From positions 10,484,152 to 10,548,151 of the forward strand of contig NC_067197.1 of NCBI RefSeq assembly GCF_000699445.3: a stretch of DNA of 64,000 nt. The letters run 5' to 3'. Both the position numbers and the translations under genes were made by a program. This stretch comes from Schistosoma haematobium. Taxonomy: Eukaryota; Platyhelminthes; Trematoda; Strigeidida; Schistosomatidae. Positions 36,901-48,851 of the stretch are shown one piece after another (positions within the stretch are counted from its first letter, which is position 1; every line of letters begins with the position of its first letter). The notes below the pieces were generated by a model that was not told the origin of the DNA, did no database searches, and saw only the letters and a program-made list of their open reading frames with translations.

Positions 36901-39900
36901 AGTACCTTTTTGATAATAATTAACGAACAAAATCTCCACTGACTAATAATTCATTGTTAAGACAAAAGCGTCCTTTAAGGCTCCTTAAATGATATTAATC
37001 TATTACACAAAACAGAATAAGAAACATGACAGTGTTGTGTTTTCGGATCTTGAAGATATATTCCCATCAACATAATTTAATGATATATTATTTCCAAATC
37101 ACTGTGATAAACGGTATGGGATTATATTAGGAATATTAACACTTTTTAGCAAAAATCAGAGTCAGCCGAGTGGTGTGGAAATAACCAGCTCTGAATGATT
37201 CTAACAGCTCTTTGAGGAGAATAAAAAAATTATAGAATTTTAGTTTAGAAGTAAAGAGTACCTTTGATACGGTCACTAGTCGATGACGTTTTATATTGAT
37301 TTAAAACAAATGAGAGTTTAACTGAAACTTTATTGATCAAAAATTATCACTTTAAAAAGAAAACTGTCAGAAAAACAATGATTACAGTGATAAGTTCCAG
37401 AGACAAATCGTTTAACTAACTACTGGAAGGAGAGAATGTGATCATCTAAGCACAGAAATATAAATGCTTTAACCATTATGCTAACTGCTTTTTAGTAGCT
37501 TTTATTGGAAATTAATAAATATCTCTTGTTACGTAGATGACTAACATATTTTCTAGTGTTTTGCCATTTTCATGAACACTCGATCCTACCTAGGCTTGCT
37601 GTAAGTGGCCGAGGATTGGAAAAAGTTAAAATATTTTGTCTCTGTTATTTACATTTGTATTATATTGCTACTAGATAACCATATTATTGTATTTCAATAT
37701 TTTTTTAAATATAAGCTTCCAGTGGATCTATAAACTGTCGTTATACGTCTTATACTCCTTTGGTTGTTTGTACCTAGTCGTCTATTGTTTTCTTCGCTCT
37801 CCGACACTCATAAAATAATTGTGCTTAAAGTATGGTTTCTTATTTACTGTGTTGTGTGGTCTGAAAATTCATGTATATTCGCTAAATAGTTTAATATAGT
37901 TGTTGGCTGGGCACGTAATGCCAATCAGCATCCCAAGACATAACAAAACTGCTATCCTATGAAATAATGCAAAGTAACATGGCAGAGTAAATAAAATAAT
38001 CAAGTTTTAGACCTGTAAGTTTGCTTTCTTCATTATTGTCTACCATTTTAATCTAACAAGACAGTAACCGGATTCAATAACTGTCAGATTTCATTAAGTA
38101 ATACGAGAATCAGAATCGGTTTTGTGGAGATTTTTAGAAATTTCAGTAGTTGAAACCATGAGTCAATTGAAGCTTGACCACAATGGAAAACCTGGAAGCA
38201 CTGGACGGCCGTTTCATCCTAGTATGGGACTCCTCAGCAGTGAGCAACCACGATCTCGCCTCCCACGAGATTCGGCGGCGCAACTTCGTGGATTGTTTGA
38301 AGTTAGACATTAACGCTTGGATGCCGGCTCAGTGATCTGATGGCTAAGCGCTTGCGCGCGAGGCTGATAGATCCTGGGTTCGATTCTCTCCAGGGGCGAG
38401 ATCGGGGATGCACACTGCTGAGGAGCCCCATACTAGGGCCAAACAGCCGTCCAGTGCTTCCAAGTTTTTTTTCAATCGACTCATGATTTCAACTATTGTA
38501 ATAAGAGGATCATTGATGGAATTAATGCTTTACGAACTTGAAGTGTAAATCACTTTTGTTTCACTGAAAAACTGTTAGAAGCGATAGCACACCAAACCGA
38601 TAATGATTTCAAATATTAGGCTTCATCTGAACATTAAATCTTCTTTTTATAGACGAGTGATAATGCTCATATTTCATGTTCATCTCGTCGAAAATTTATC
38701 AGAATTTAAAGGCTAAGAATAACTAATTTAATTTTGATAAACCATCTTCTTACTCCAACACCACTTGTTTACTAGTCAAGTTTTACTTAAGAATTCAAAT
38801 TGAGACAAAATGAATAACTATTCCTGATGTATCTTTATTATTATATGTATATTTTCTTTAAAATATAGTTGTATTTTGGTAGCAAACGGAAGTGAATAAT
38901 TATGTAATATTGGCATGTTAATGATTACTTTAGTGTTTTCAAATGATGATTACGTTTGTTTGTAAGGAACTGGAGAAGAGTTGTTCACAGGTTATTTTAT
39001 TCCTATTAAAAAATATAATTTAGTCATTAGCTTTCGTACAGCTATGAAGATTTTTCAACATTTTGTTTATTTTACTAAACGGAGTGTATACTTGAATATA
39101 TATGTGTGTTCGTGTACCGATTCCTTAGTGAAATGGAGACATTTTAATTTCAATCCAACAAAATACTTAGATATAGTTCACTTTCATGATAAATAAATTC
39201 AAATTATTTAGATGGTGGTTGGAGGTAGTCAACAGGAAACCCTGGACCCGGGTTTCGTGCTACTTGGCACTCGTCAGCAAGGTGTACCTGTAATCTTGAG
39301 GGAACTGGTGCTCCCTGGCGGATTCGATCTCGTGTCACCCAGCTTCACAGTCAGAGACGTTACCACTGAGCTATCCGAGCCGTGACTAACCTCCTGTAGG
39401 ACTGAGATGTAATCACAATTGATTGATCACTGGGTGGTGATCAATGTCATGTTTGTCTAGTCCTTATTAGTGCAGATCGAATGATATCGATCACCACCAT
39501 CTAAATCTCAATACATAGTGCCCGCAGTGTCGAGTCACCTAGACTGGTGGCCACATTGCAACATGATCGATAGCATTCGATCTGCACTAATAAGGACCAG
39601 ATAAGCATGACATTGATCACCACCCAGTGATCAATCAATTGTGAAATTCAAATTATGTATTTTTTATCATTGAGTATTGCTAGAAAGCATTAAACCTACT
39701 AAGTGACAAGAGGTAATAAAGCATATTACGTCGGAAAATAGAAGCAGATATGAAAAGGATGAATAATAACTGGAAAGGATTGCCAAGTTTAGGGTTGGAT
39801 GGAGAGTGTTGGTGAGCGACCTATGCTCCTGCACAAGGAGTAACAGACGTAAGTAAACTAAACAGTATGAAATATTAAAATTTGAGTTGATCGGAGTTTG

Positions 39901-42220
39901 TACTTATCGTGCTATTAATAAGTAATACACTTTAATTGTCAACTAATTTATTTGACGCTTGACCATTCATTCATGATTACATACCTTTTTATAAAACATT
40001 TTAAGGATTTGTTCTATTAGTTATCCTTCTGTAGTCTGATTAATCTGGATAAACAACGTTCAAACACTAGCGTAATATCTTATGTATAAATTATGAGAAT
40101 GATTCCAATTAGTTGATGGATGAATTCTCGTCGAAACTAGTCAAGTGATGAATTATAAGAAACCGAAAAGTACTCAACTGAAAAAGTATGGTAATGTTTA
40201 ACAAACTCACAAGACGAGAATCAAGTAAATGTAATTTTATACTTGAACTCTGGAACTTCGTTCTCGTACGTAAACGCTTAACTTCTAGACCACCAAGTTG
40301 GCATTTGACGTAGTTAGTGTTTGACTTTAATCTACCCATGATCTTGCGCAACCTTTGGATGTCGGCTCAGTGGTCTAGAAGTTAAGTATACGTGCCTGAA
40401 ACCTAAGGTCCTAGGTTCGATTGCGGAGCTGTTGATACGCATTGTTGAAGAGTCTCTTACTAGGTCAGAACAGCCGCCCAGTGCATTCATGTTTTCATTG
40501 ATGGTCTGGCTTAGGTTGACTCATAATTTTAAGTGTGAAAATACTATAATCTTTACTAATTCCCATACCGAGAATAGGTTTTCATTATGCTCAAAAAAAA
40601 CTACCATTTAATTCAACTTCATTTTCCCGTGCATCTATAATCTTTTTTCATTTTGATTTTTATACTTACGTTTTATTTCCCCCATTTTCATACTCCGCTG
40701 TCATACAATATTTTCACTCAGATCATGGACATTAAACGAATCCTATTCCTACTAAATAATGTAATTGGAACGTTGAAGTAGGTTCCTTGACTCTAGCTGA
40801 ATTTCGAGAGTCTATGGCTAATCTAAAACGAGGAAGAGTAAGGATCCGGATAGATTGACCCAAGAGGTCTTTAGGTATGGTAATACAATTTTATCGATTA
40901 GGTTGACGAATATTGTAGCTAAAATCTGGGAGGTGGATGTAGTCCTCTTTGGTGTAAACGTTGATAAAATGCAGTCTTTTGATAGCACTTAGCAACAATG
41001 CCAAAATTTTTGGGGTGCGTTTTTCCTCCTCTAAATGGAAATCTTTGTTTCAGGACTAGCCTGTGTCAATACTTTACTTGACAGCTGTTAAACGTAGCCA
41101 CTAGAAGTAGAAGATATTCGTAAGTACTAGTATTTGACCACAGATGCCTTAGAAATATTGCTGGCATCTGCAGGAAACACTGGGTAAGTAATATTGATGT
41201 TAGACGCAGGGTATTAGCGAATCATGGTAAATCAGTTAATGAGGCTCTGAATCTTCATCGACTGAGATGGTTGGGCCACGTGTTGAGTATGCCTGAACAC
41301 CGAATAGCATGACGTGCAATGCTGACTAGTGTTGAGGATGGTTGGAAGAAAGTTAGGAGCGGCCAAATAAAAACGTGGAATCAGTGCTTGAAGTCACTAA
41401 CTTCTAGTCTTAGCCATGTTGGTTGGTGCAGACTACTTGGTTGGAGTACGCGGGACTATCGTAACCAATCGTTGAAGACTCTTGGTGACATGGCTCAGAA
41501 TCGAACACAGTGGCATAGGTGTATCCACTCTCTGTCTTCCCTTAAACTATGAGATTAAAATTAACTTATACCTTTATTTCTGCCAACTGATTCTTTCCTT
41601 CTGTATTATATCCTAATTGCGATCTTTCTCTTATATATTACCACCACTGAATTAACTACTTCTATGAATCCGGTGTTCATCTTGTTGTGCCAATGTGATA
41701 TGGCAACTTTGACCGATGCATACGTGTGCCTGATCCTACTTTGTAGCTAACTGACTGAAATAATGTAATTCATTTAATAAGCTTTACAAAATACTATATT
41801 AAGGGACTACAAAGTATTAAACTGAAGAAACGAATTGGTTAAATTAAAAAAATACATATTACATAATAATTCTGCTTTATTATATCCTAGTTATTTTTTC
41901 TTCATTTTCTATCGTTTTCTTTATTAATACATCGATTCACGTTTGTTTTTATTCAATTATATGCGCATATATTTGATTCTCAATGTCTCGTTTTTTGTTG
42001 TTTGAAAAAACAAACAAACAATACAATACAACAGTAATTTTATGTTGTAGAACAAGAATAAAAGAATTAACTATCTAATTACGTTGTTTAGTAAACACAC
42101 AAAAAGAAGGAAGAAAACCATCTCAGTAGGCTTTTTAATTATAGACATATCTAGTAGTAACAAATCAAATGAGTAGTTACCCCCATTAAATGATTTGTAT
42201 TAAGATGTTACTGAAATAAA

Positions 42221-42258
<38 letters not shown>

Positions 42259-45200
42259 TCGACTGTTACCCCTAATGGAGCATAGGCAGCCGATCAGAAT
42301 TCTCCATCCCACTCTGTCCTGGAACTTAGCTTTCCAGTTCTGTCCAACTTTTGTTCATTCTTCTCATGTCTATCTCAGTTTCCCGGAGTAATGCGTTCTT
42401 TAGTCCTTCTCTTCTCCTTTGGCCTTAAGGATTCCATGTGAAGGCTTGGCTTGTGACACAGTTGGGTGATTTTCTCAATGTGTGTCCTATCCACTTCCAG
42501 CGCCTCTTCCTGATTTCTTCGTCCGCTGGGATGTGGTTTGTTCTCTTCCACAGTAGGTTGTTACTAATAGTATCCGGCCAACACATCCGATGTATTTTGC
42601 GTATACAGCCGCTAATAAACACTTTTTTCTTCTGGATGATAGTTTTCGTAGTTCTCCAGGTTTTCGTCTCAGACAGTAGAACTTTCTTGACATTTGAATT
42701 GAAAATCCTGACGTTGTTGTTTGTTGACAATTGTTTTGAGTTATAGATGTTCTTCAGTTGTAAATATGCTGCTCTTGCTTTGCCGATACGCTCCTTCGCA
42801 TGTGCATCAGATCCTCCGGGTTCATTAATGATGCTACTCAAATATGTAAAGGTTTTTACGCCGTAGTGTCTAAGAAGCTTCCATAGTGTTGTTCTGTCCA
42901 CTCCATCAAATGCTTTTTCGTAGTCAACGAAGTTGATGTAGAGTGATGAAATACATTCAATTGATTGTTCCACAATGATCCATAGTGTTGTGATTTAGTC
43001 TGTGCACGATCGATCCTCACGAAATCCTGCCTGTTGGTCTTGAAGTTGGACGTCTACGCAGTCCTTCATTCTGTCTGTTGAAGACTTTTCCTGGTGTTGA
43101 TAGAGTTATATATATATATATTCATAATTTATAGAATTGTATAATCTAATCACATTGATTACTCATTATTTTAATAATGAATATACAGTTTATCATATTT
43201 AATGTTGAAGAAGTAAGATACAATCGAAATGAAGGTATGAGTATAGTGATAAACAAAATAGTTCATTGAATTGTACATATGAAATTGTTTTCATGGCTTA
43301 TCTTTTTATTCTAATGTGATTATTTACTGTTTAAGATACTACTTTATAACCGTAATTGGTAAAGATTTCATATATTCTTTCCTAATTAAAATGTAAACTA
43401 CGTCTTCAATGTTATTTGAAGAGCTTTACTCTTGAAATCAATATCCATTTGTTATTCCATCGTGTAGTAATTCACGTGAGGTAGCAACTATTGAATAACA
43501 TCTTGGTAAAGAATAAATACACCTGACTTGTTAAAATACAAATTCAATAAACTTTCGGCAGGTTATGGTTCTACTTTACTATCTAGTTAGTTTGAATTGT
43601 TCGTTGGAAAGTTATTTTTTTAAAATAAAATATTCATCAGTGTTAGATGAGTGAACCTTAATGGCTTGATAAATGATTGTTTCCTATATTGGTCAGTAAG
43701 CTTGAATACAAGCCGATAATTTTTATAATAGTTTTTAAATCAGACTATGTAAAACACACTCACTTTATACAATCTAAGCTGAAGGGAATCTGAGAAAAAA
43801 TTGTTTGATGTAATATTCATTAAATTACTTTTAATATGAATTAATTCTCTGTATACGCTTGGATCGTCAGATTCAAACACTATAAACTGATTTTACTGGG
43901 TGATCTGAATTGACCACTTTTCCGATATCGATTCAATAAACAGTCAAAATGTAGTACTGGAAATTCAAAACAGGAGTGTTTCCAATCTAATAAGCATTTC
44001 CTGTTATATATTATTACTACTTACCTTGTTAGGTGTAAATGTTTCACACCCATAAATTGGGTATTACCATATGTTGTTCACAGAAATACCGCTTTTCTCA
44101 CTTGAACAAACCGTGAATAAGTTTCAAGTGTTGATAAAAAAACGCGTCACATTATAAAGTCGTCCAAGTGGATAAACATTTTGTGTTTTCAGTAAGAATA
44201 ATATTTAATTATTAAAATAAAAATCCACATCAATTAAATAGGATAAAAGACACCAGTTTATATTGCTTCCATTCGTGCTTCGGTTACAATCGAAAGTGAA
44301 AAGACTTACAATAATATTTGCATTATTCTGCTAGAACTGCCTATGACTGATTTGTTGATTTACACAAATCAACTATTTGCTTAAGTGAATGGAACTTATA
44401 AGTGACTGAAGCATGAAGACTTGGTCTTTCATGAATGCAGCGTAATTGATAGCGAATTTACATGAATGAAATAGTAATCAGGATCTACCTTAATTATTGT
44501 AAGCTAATGAAGTGTAATTGTTATCGGTATTTCAACAGACGTCATTTATTAGTTACATATTTTCTTAGTATGTTTGTGTACTAAGCTAACTGCTTTCAAC
44601 TTGGACTTCCCTGCTCACTACGTAGAGTACACAGTCTATGTTTATACAGAAGGTTTCTTTGACAAGGACTTTTAAAATGAATGAATTATATTCAAATTCA
44701 TTCAATTATAAACAGATTGATTCGATGGTTATTGACTAAAAAATTTAATGAAACTGAGAAATTGTCACTGACATTAAACTACCAGTAGATTATTCAATAC
44801 AACGAAAGTACATCTAACCACACATTGTACGGATACATATAGTTGAAATTTAACCGAAAATAGTAATGATTTTGACTCTAGCTAATGTGAAAATTTCTTG
44901 GATTGTCATTTCCGTCAAGTTTTTCTACAAATCTTGTTAAAGAACACTAACTACCATTAAAACCTATGTTTCGGGTTTCCTGGTGAATACAGCTTTCTAC
45001 TTTGCAATAAAATCAAGGCGTAACCTAATATCACACCATTTAATATGTAAATATGAACAGATTTTAATAGACACTAAATATTTGTTAACATGACTTTGGT
45101 TACTACGATGTATTCAGTTAGTTTACACATCTTGATGCTGCATAAGTCGTTGGATTGTATTTCTTAGTCGATACAGTGAAAAATTTGACCATTCAATTTG

Positions 45201-47122
45201 TTAGTTTCAAAGAGTCAAAGCATAAGAAGCCTACTGATGGACTTTCAAATACAGTTTCTCCTTATTATAAAATATGTGGGTATGATTGATGTTATACACA
45301 AAGTCATGACCAAGACAAATAAAACAGCCGACAGATCATCCTTTAACCAGTTAGTAATATACATTTAATGACGATCTAATTTCAGTAAACTACTTAATAC
45401 CCCTTAGTAGCTGCTTGAAAGTGTTCAGATTTCAGGAAAAGTTTGAGGATAGTTTGAATGCGTTCTTTGGAAAGTTCCAAGAGAAATACAAACAAGCTTT
45501 TGATTATCCCTTCTTCATATTAATCTGACAGTTATCCAAATCAAATGCAATCTAGTAAACACCCTCATTTTTATTTTTTACTCTAACCTTCGAAATAAAG
45601 CTTTCTGACCCTGCTCGAGGTTCTAAAATAGAGAACTTCTAGGGGATTGGAAGTGGCTGATAAATATGTGTTTGAACGTTGACATATCAGACTTGTTAAA
45701 AGCAATCTTGTTATATGAGTTAATAAATAATTCTGATAATCTTCGTCTCGTTGTTACACTATCCAAATTTACCAAAGGGGATAATTCCTTCAAATGCAGT
45801 GTACCTGAAGAGAGCATTTTTGCATTTTGCTGTCCAGTTTCAAATATAGGCTATGAAACTGTTTGTTATTAGATTACATTAACTCAGTAGAAAATTTAAA
45901 AAATGTTTGTAAGGATAACACTAATCATATTTAGTTTTTAAGGATTTGTATCTTACTGTTAGAGTTAAGGACTACTACCTCTATTAACATAAGTGGATTT
46001 TCAATAATTTGTCTCACTACTCCTATCTAATAATACCATTTAGGACTCATTGGCTGAATGTACCTGCAACATACCGAATACCTAAATGAAGCTCCAGGTG
46101 CATCCAACTGATGAACTTCAAACAAGACTTAACATTCATCCTGAATTCCACGAATAATCACTAACCAACTTTACTAAACACCATATTTACTCTCCTTTTT
46201 AGTTTGATTAAAAATATTCATCATAAACCATTGAAGTCTATTCATATTTCATTATTTTGTGAAGTCAAATAGATTTTAACTAAAGTGATGAGATTTCACA
46301 TAGATATAGAATGATTATAAAGTGTAATTGTAAATTTCAATTGTTGAGATCATGAGTCGATTGAAGCTAGACTACCATGGAAAACCTGGAATCACTGAAC
46401 GACCGTTTCGTCCTATTGTGGAACTCCTCAAAAGTGCGCATCCACGATATATCCACGGTATATCCTGGAGGTCTATTGAGAAGCAGTGAACAGTGGAGTT
46501 AAACCGGGTCAGTTGTGAAATAGTAACTCACTGATGACAGTGGTGGATATGTCGCTCAATTTCTTGGATAAGTTGGAGTTAAACATTAACAACGTTGGAT
46601 GCCGGCCGTCTCAGTGGTATAGTGCTTAAGCGTTCGCGGTCAAGACTGATAGGTCCTGGGTTTGAGTGTTGCAAGGCAAGATAGTGGATGCGCACTGCTG
46701 AAGAGTCCCTCAGTAGGACGAAACGACTGTCCAGTTCTTTCAGGTTTTCCATGGTGGTCTAACTTCAATTGATTAATGATCTCCACAACTGAAATTACTA
46801 AAATCTCCACAAAACCTCCCTTCTGATTATAATTGTAAAATCACTTAAAAGAACTGATTCTATTTCAGCTAAAATTAGACAATACTGAATTTTTAAATTT
46901 TAACACAGATTTTTATCAGGTCTTAAAAATAATCAAAATAAGTGAAACAATTTATTACCTTGTAGATAGGCATCTTCCTGTTACAAAAAAATACAAAACA
47001 AACACACAATACACTGGATTTAAATAATGTCTACCGGAATCCATTGTAAATGCACACACAAAAACGATAACACTAACTGGTATTTACATCTCCTTCCCTC
47101 CCTCTCTCTCCTTCTTTCTCTC

Positions 47123-47168
<46 letters not shown>

Positions 47169-48809
47169 TATGTATATATATATATGTAAACAGAAGATAT
47201 AACACTAATGAAATAATATACATAATACCTAATGAGCATTTGATGTTAAACTAGATGATACTGACTATGACAAAACTTATAAGCACTTTAATCGTTTTCT
47301 TTTTCTAACGAGCAATTTAGATATAAATATAAATAGAATAATCAGTAACTATAATTTAAGGAGGTTTTGCGTTTAGTTCTTCTTTTTTTCACCAACCACT
47401 TCATGTGGCTGTTTATACTTTGTTTATCAAACAGAGAAAAAGATAAAATGGAGATTACTCTTTATTTCTCTGTAGATAACACTTAAAGAATTACGTAATT
47501 TGCAATAAGTACTAGTTCACAATAAAACATTAAGATTGTTTTAACTAGGTTTTATCATATGGTGGGAAGTAGACTGTTTTTTTTCGGTTTCTGTGCTCTC
47601 AGAAGTAAGTACACTCAACTTAAAATATGATCGGATATTCATGTTTCATATAAGACACGCCACTATTTAGAATTATCTTCATATAAAGATATTTTCATCA
47701 AGATAATAGATTTATGCAGATTTATTGAATTTACTGACTATTTACTGGTTCTCGGACGAATATATTAAGTTTTAGTGAGACGTTGTAATTGATTAACCTC
47801 ATCTAAAACAGATGTGAAGCACTCATTCACTAAGCTACAACCTGATTGAAGTTATGAATGTGAATCACTATGCTACTTTTCAACGGTTTAAAGTAAATGC
47901 CAGATGAATGGATTACTTATGTTTCAAAAACAGACAGAAGAACTATACCACAGAATGTATTGTTCTGTATTTATCAATGAAATTCGAATCCGATCTCTAG
48001 ATGCAAGGATTTTCACTTTCCTTAAATATTGGAAAAAGGAGATGAGAAATTTCACTTTGTCACGGATATTAGGGAACTAGCTCAAGTTTACTCACAAATA
48101 ACTCCAGTATAGCAAAGCTTGAGTTTCACAAGTCACACCAACGTGTGTTTGTCATATATCATGGTATATGCCACAATGATTACTGAATTTAAGTATAGTG
48201 TCAGAAAACTAATACACAAAGTACGACAACTTAATGAAATTTAACTTAGAAGAAAAGCACAAAACCGGCTTTTATTAGACAGAAGTGATATAAAATCTGT
48301 TAACTTTAATTTTGATTGATTGATAGACACTTATTGTGTTTAACTAATATTCAAGCTGTAATTGGATATTGTTTTTAACGTTACCGCTGTTCAACAGAAT
48401 TTACAAAGCTATCATTTCGAAACTGATTCAAATAGACTTTCTGTTGAGAGTTTACATGTCTGGAGGTAACTGACTGGAAACTCTTAAGACAACTGGTCCG
48501 ACTTACTAATAACAGGTTTCTCTGTAAATTACCTTCAACCATCTAACATCTCAACAAATTATATGTATTATCAAATCATTTTAACTAGTGGTGATATTAC
48601 AACATGATCGATCAGATATCGATCATTACTAAAAGGAGTGGATAAATATGATATTGGTCACTATTCAGTGATCAATCAATTGCATATTTATTATTTTAAT
48701 ATTAAATCTGGTTAATTATTTATTTAAAAGTGTGGATTATTGTAGAGAGTGGGATCAGCTAAAGGCTTTTTTTCATGATTGTCAATAACGTATACTGAAA
48801 ATGTTCAAA

Positions 48810-48851
<42 letters not shown>

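Noticed and set aside
38981..39196. 71-residue open frame in intron 5
   Set aside because: No splice-site pair that keeps phase and no recognisable motif.
42222..42257. Tandem ACTT repeat considered as an independent microsatellite or CRISPR-like array
   Set aside because: It is the inverted 3' tail of an RTE copy; the unit is 4 bp and there are no spacers.
45623..45872. Overlapping open frames on both strands near 45.7 kb
   Set aside because: No motif, no splice-site support and no second copy. Composition is not clearly coding, so left unannotated.
47020..47254. Open frames on both strands with Tyr-Ile repeats
   Set aside because: Translation of the (TA)n and (CT)n microsatellite. The same applies to 57706-57894 and 59487-59759.
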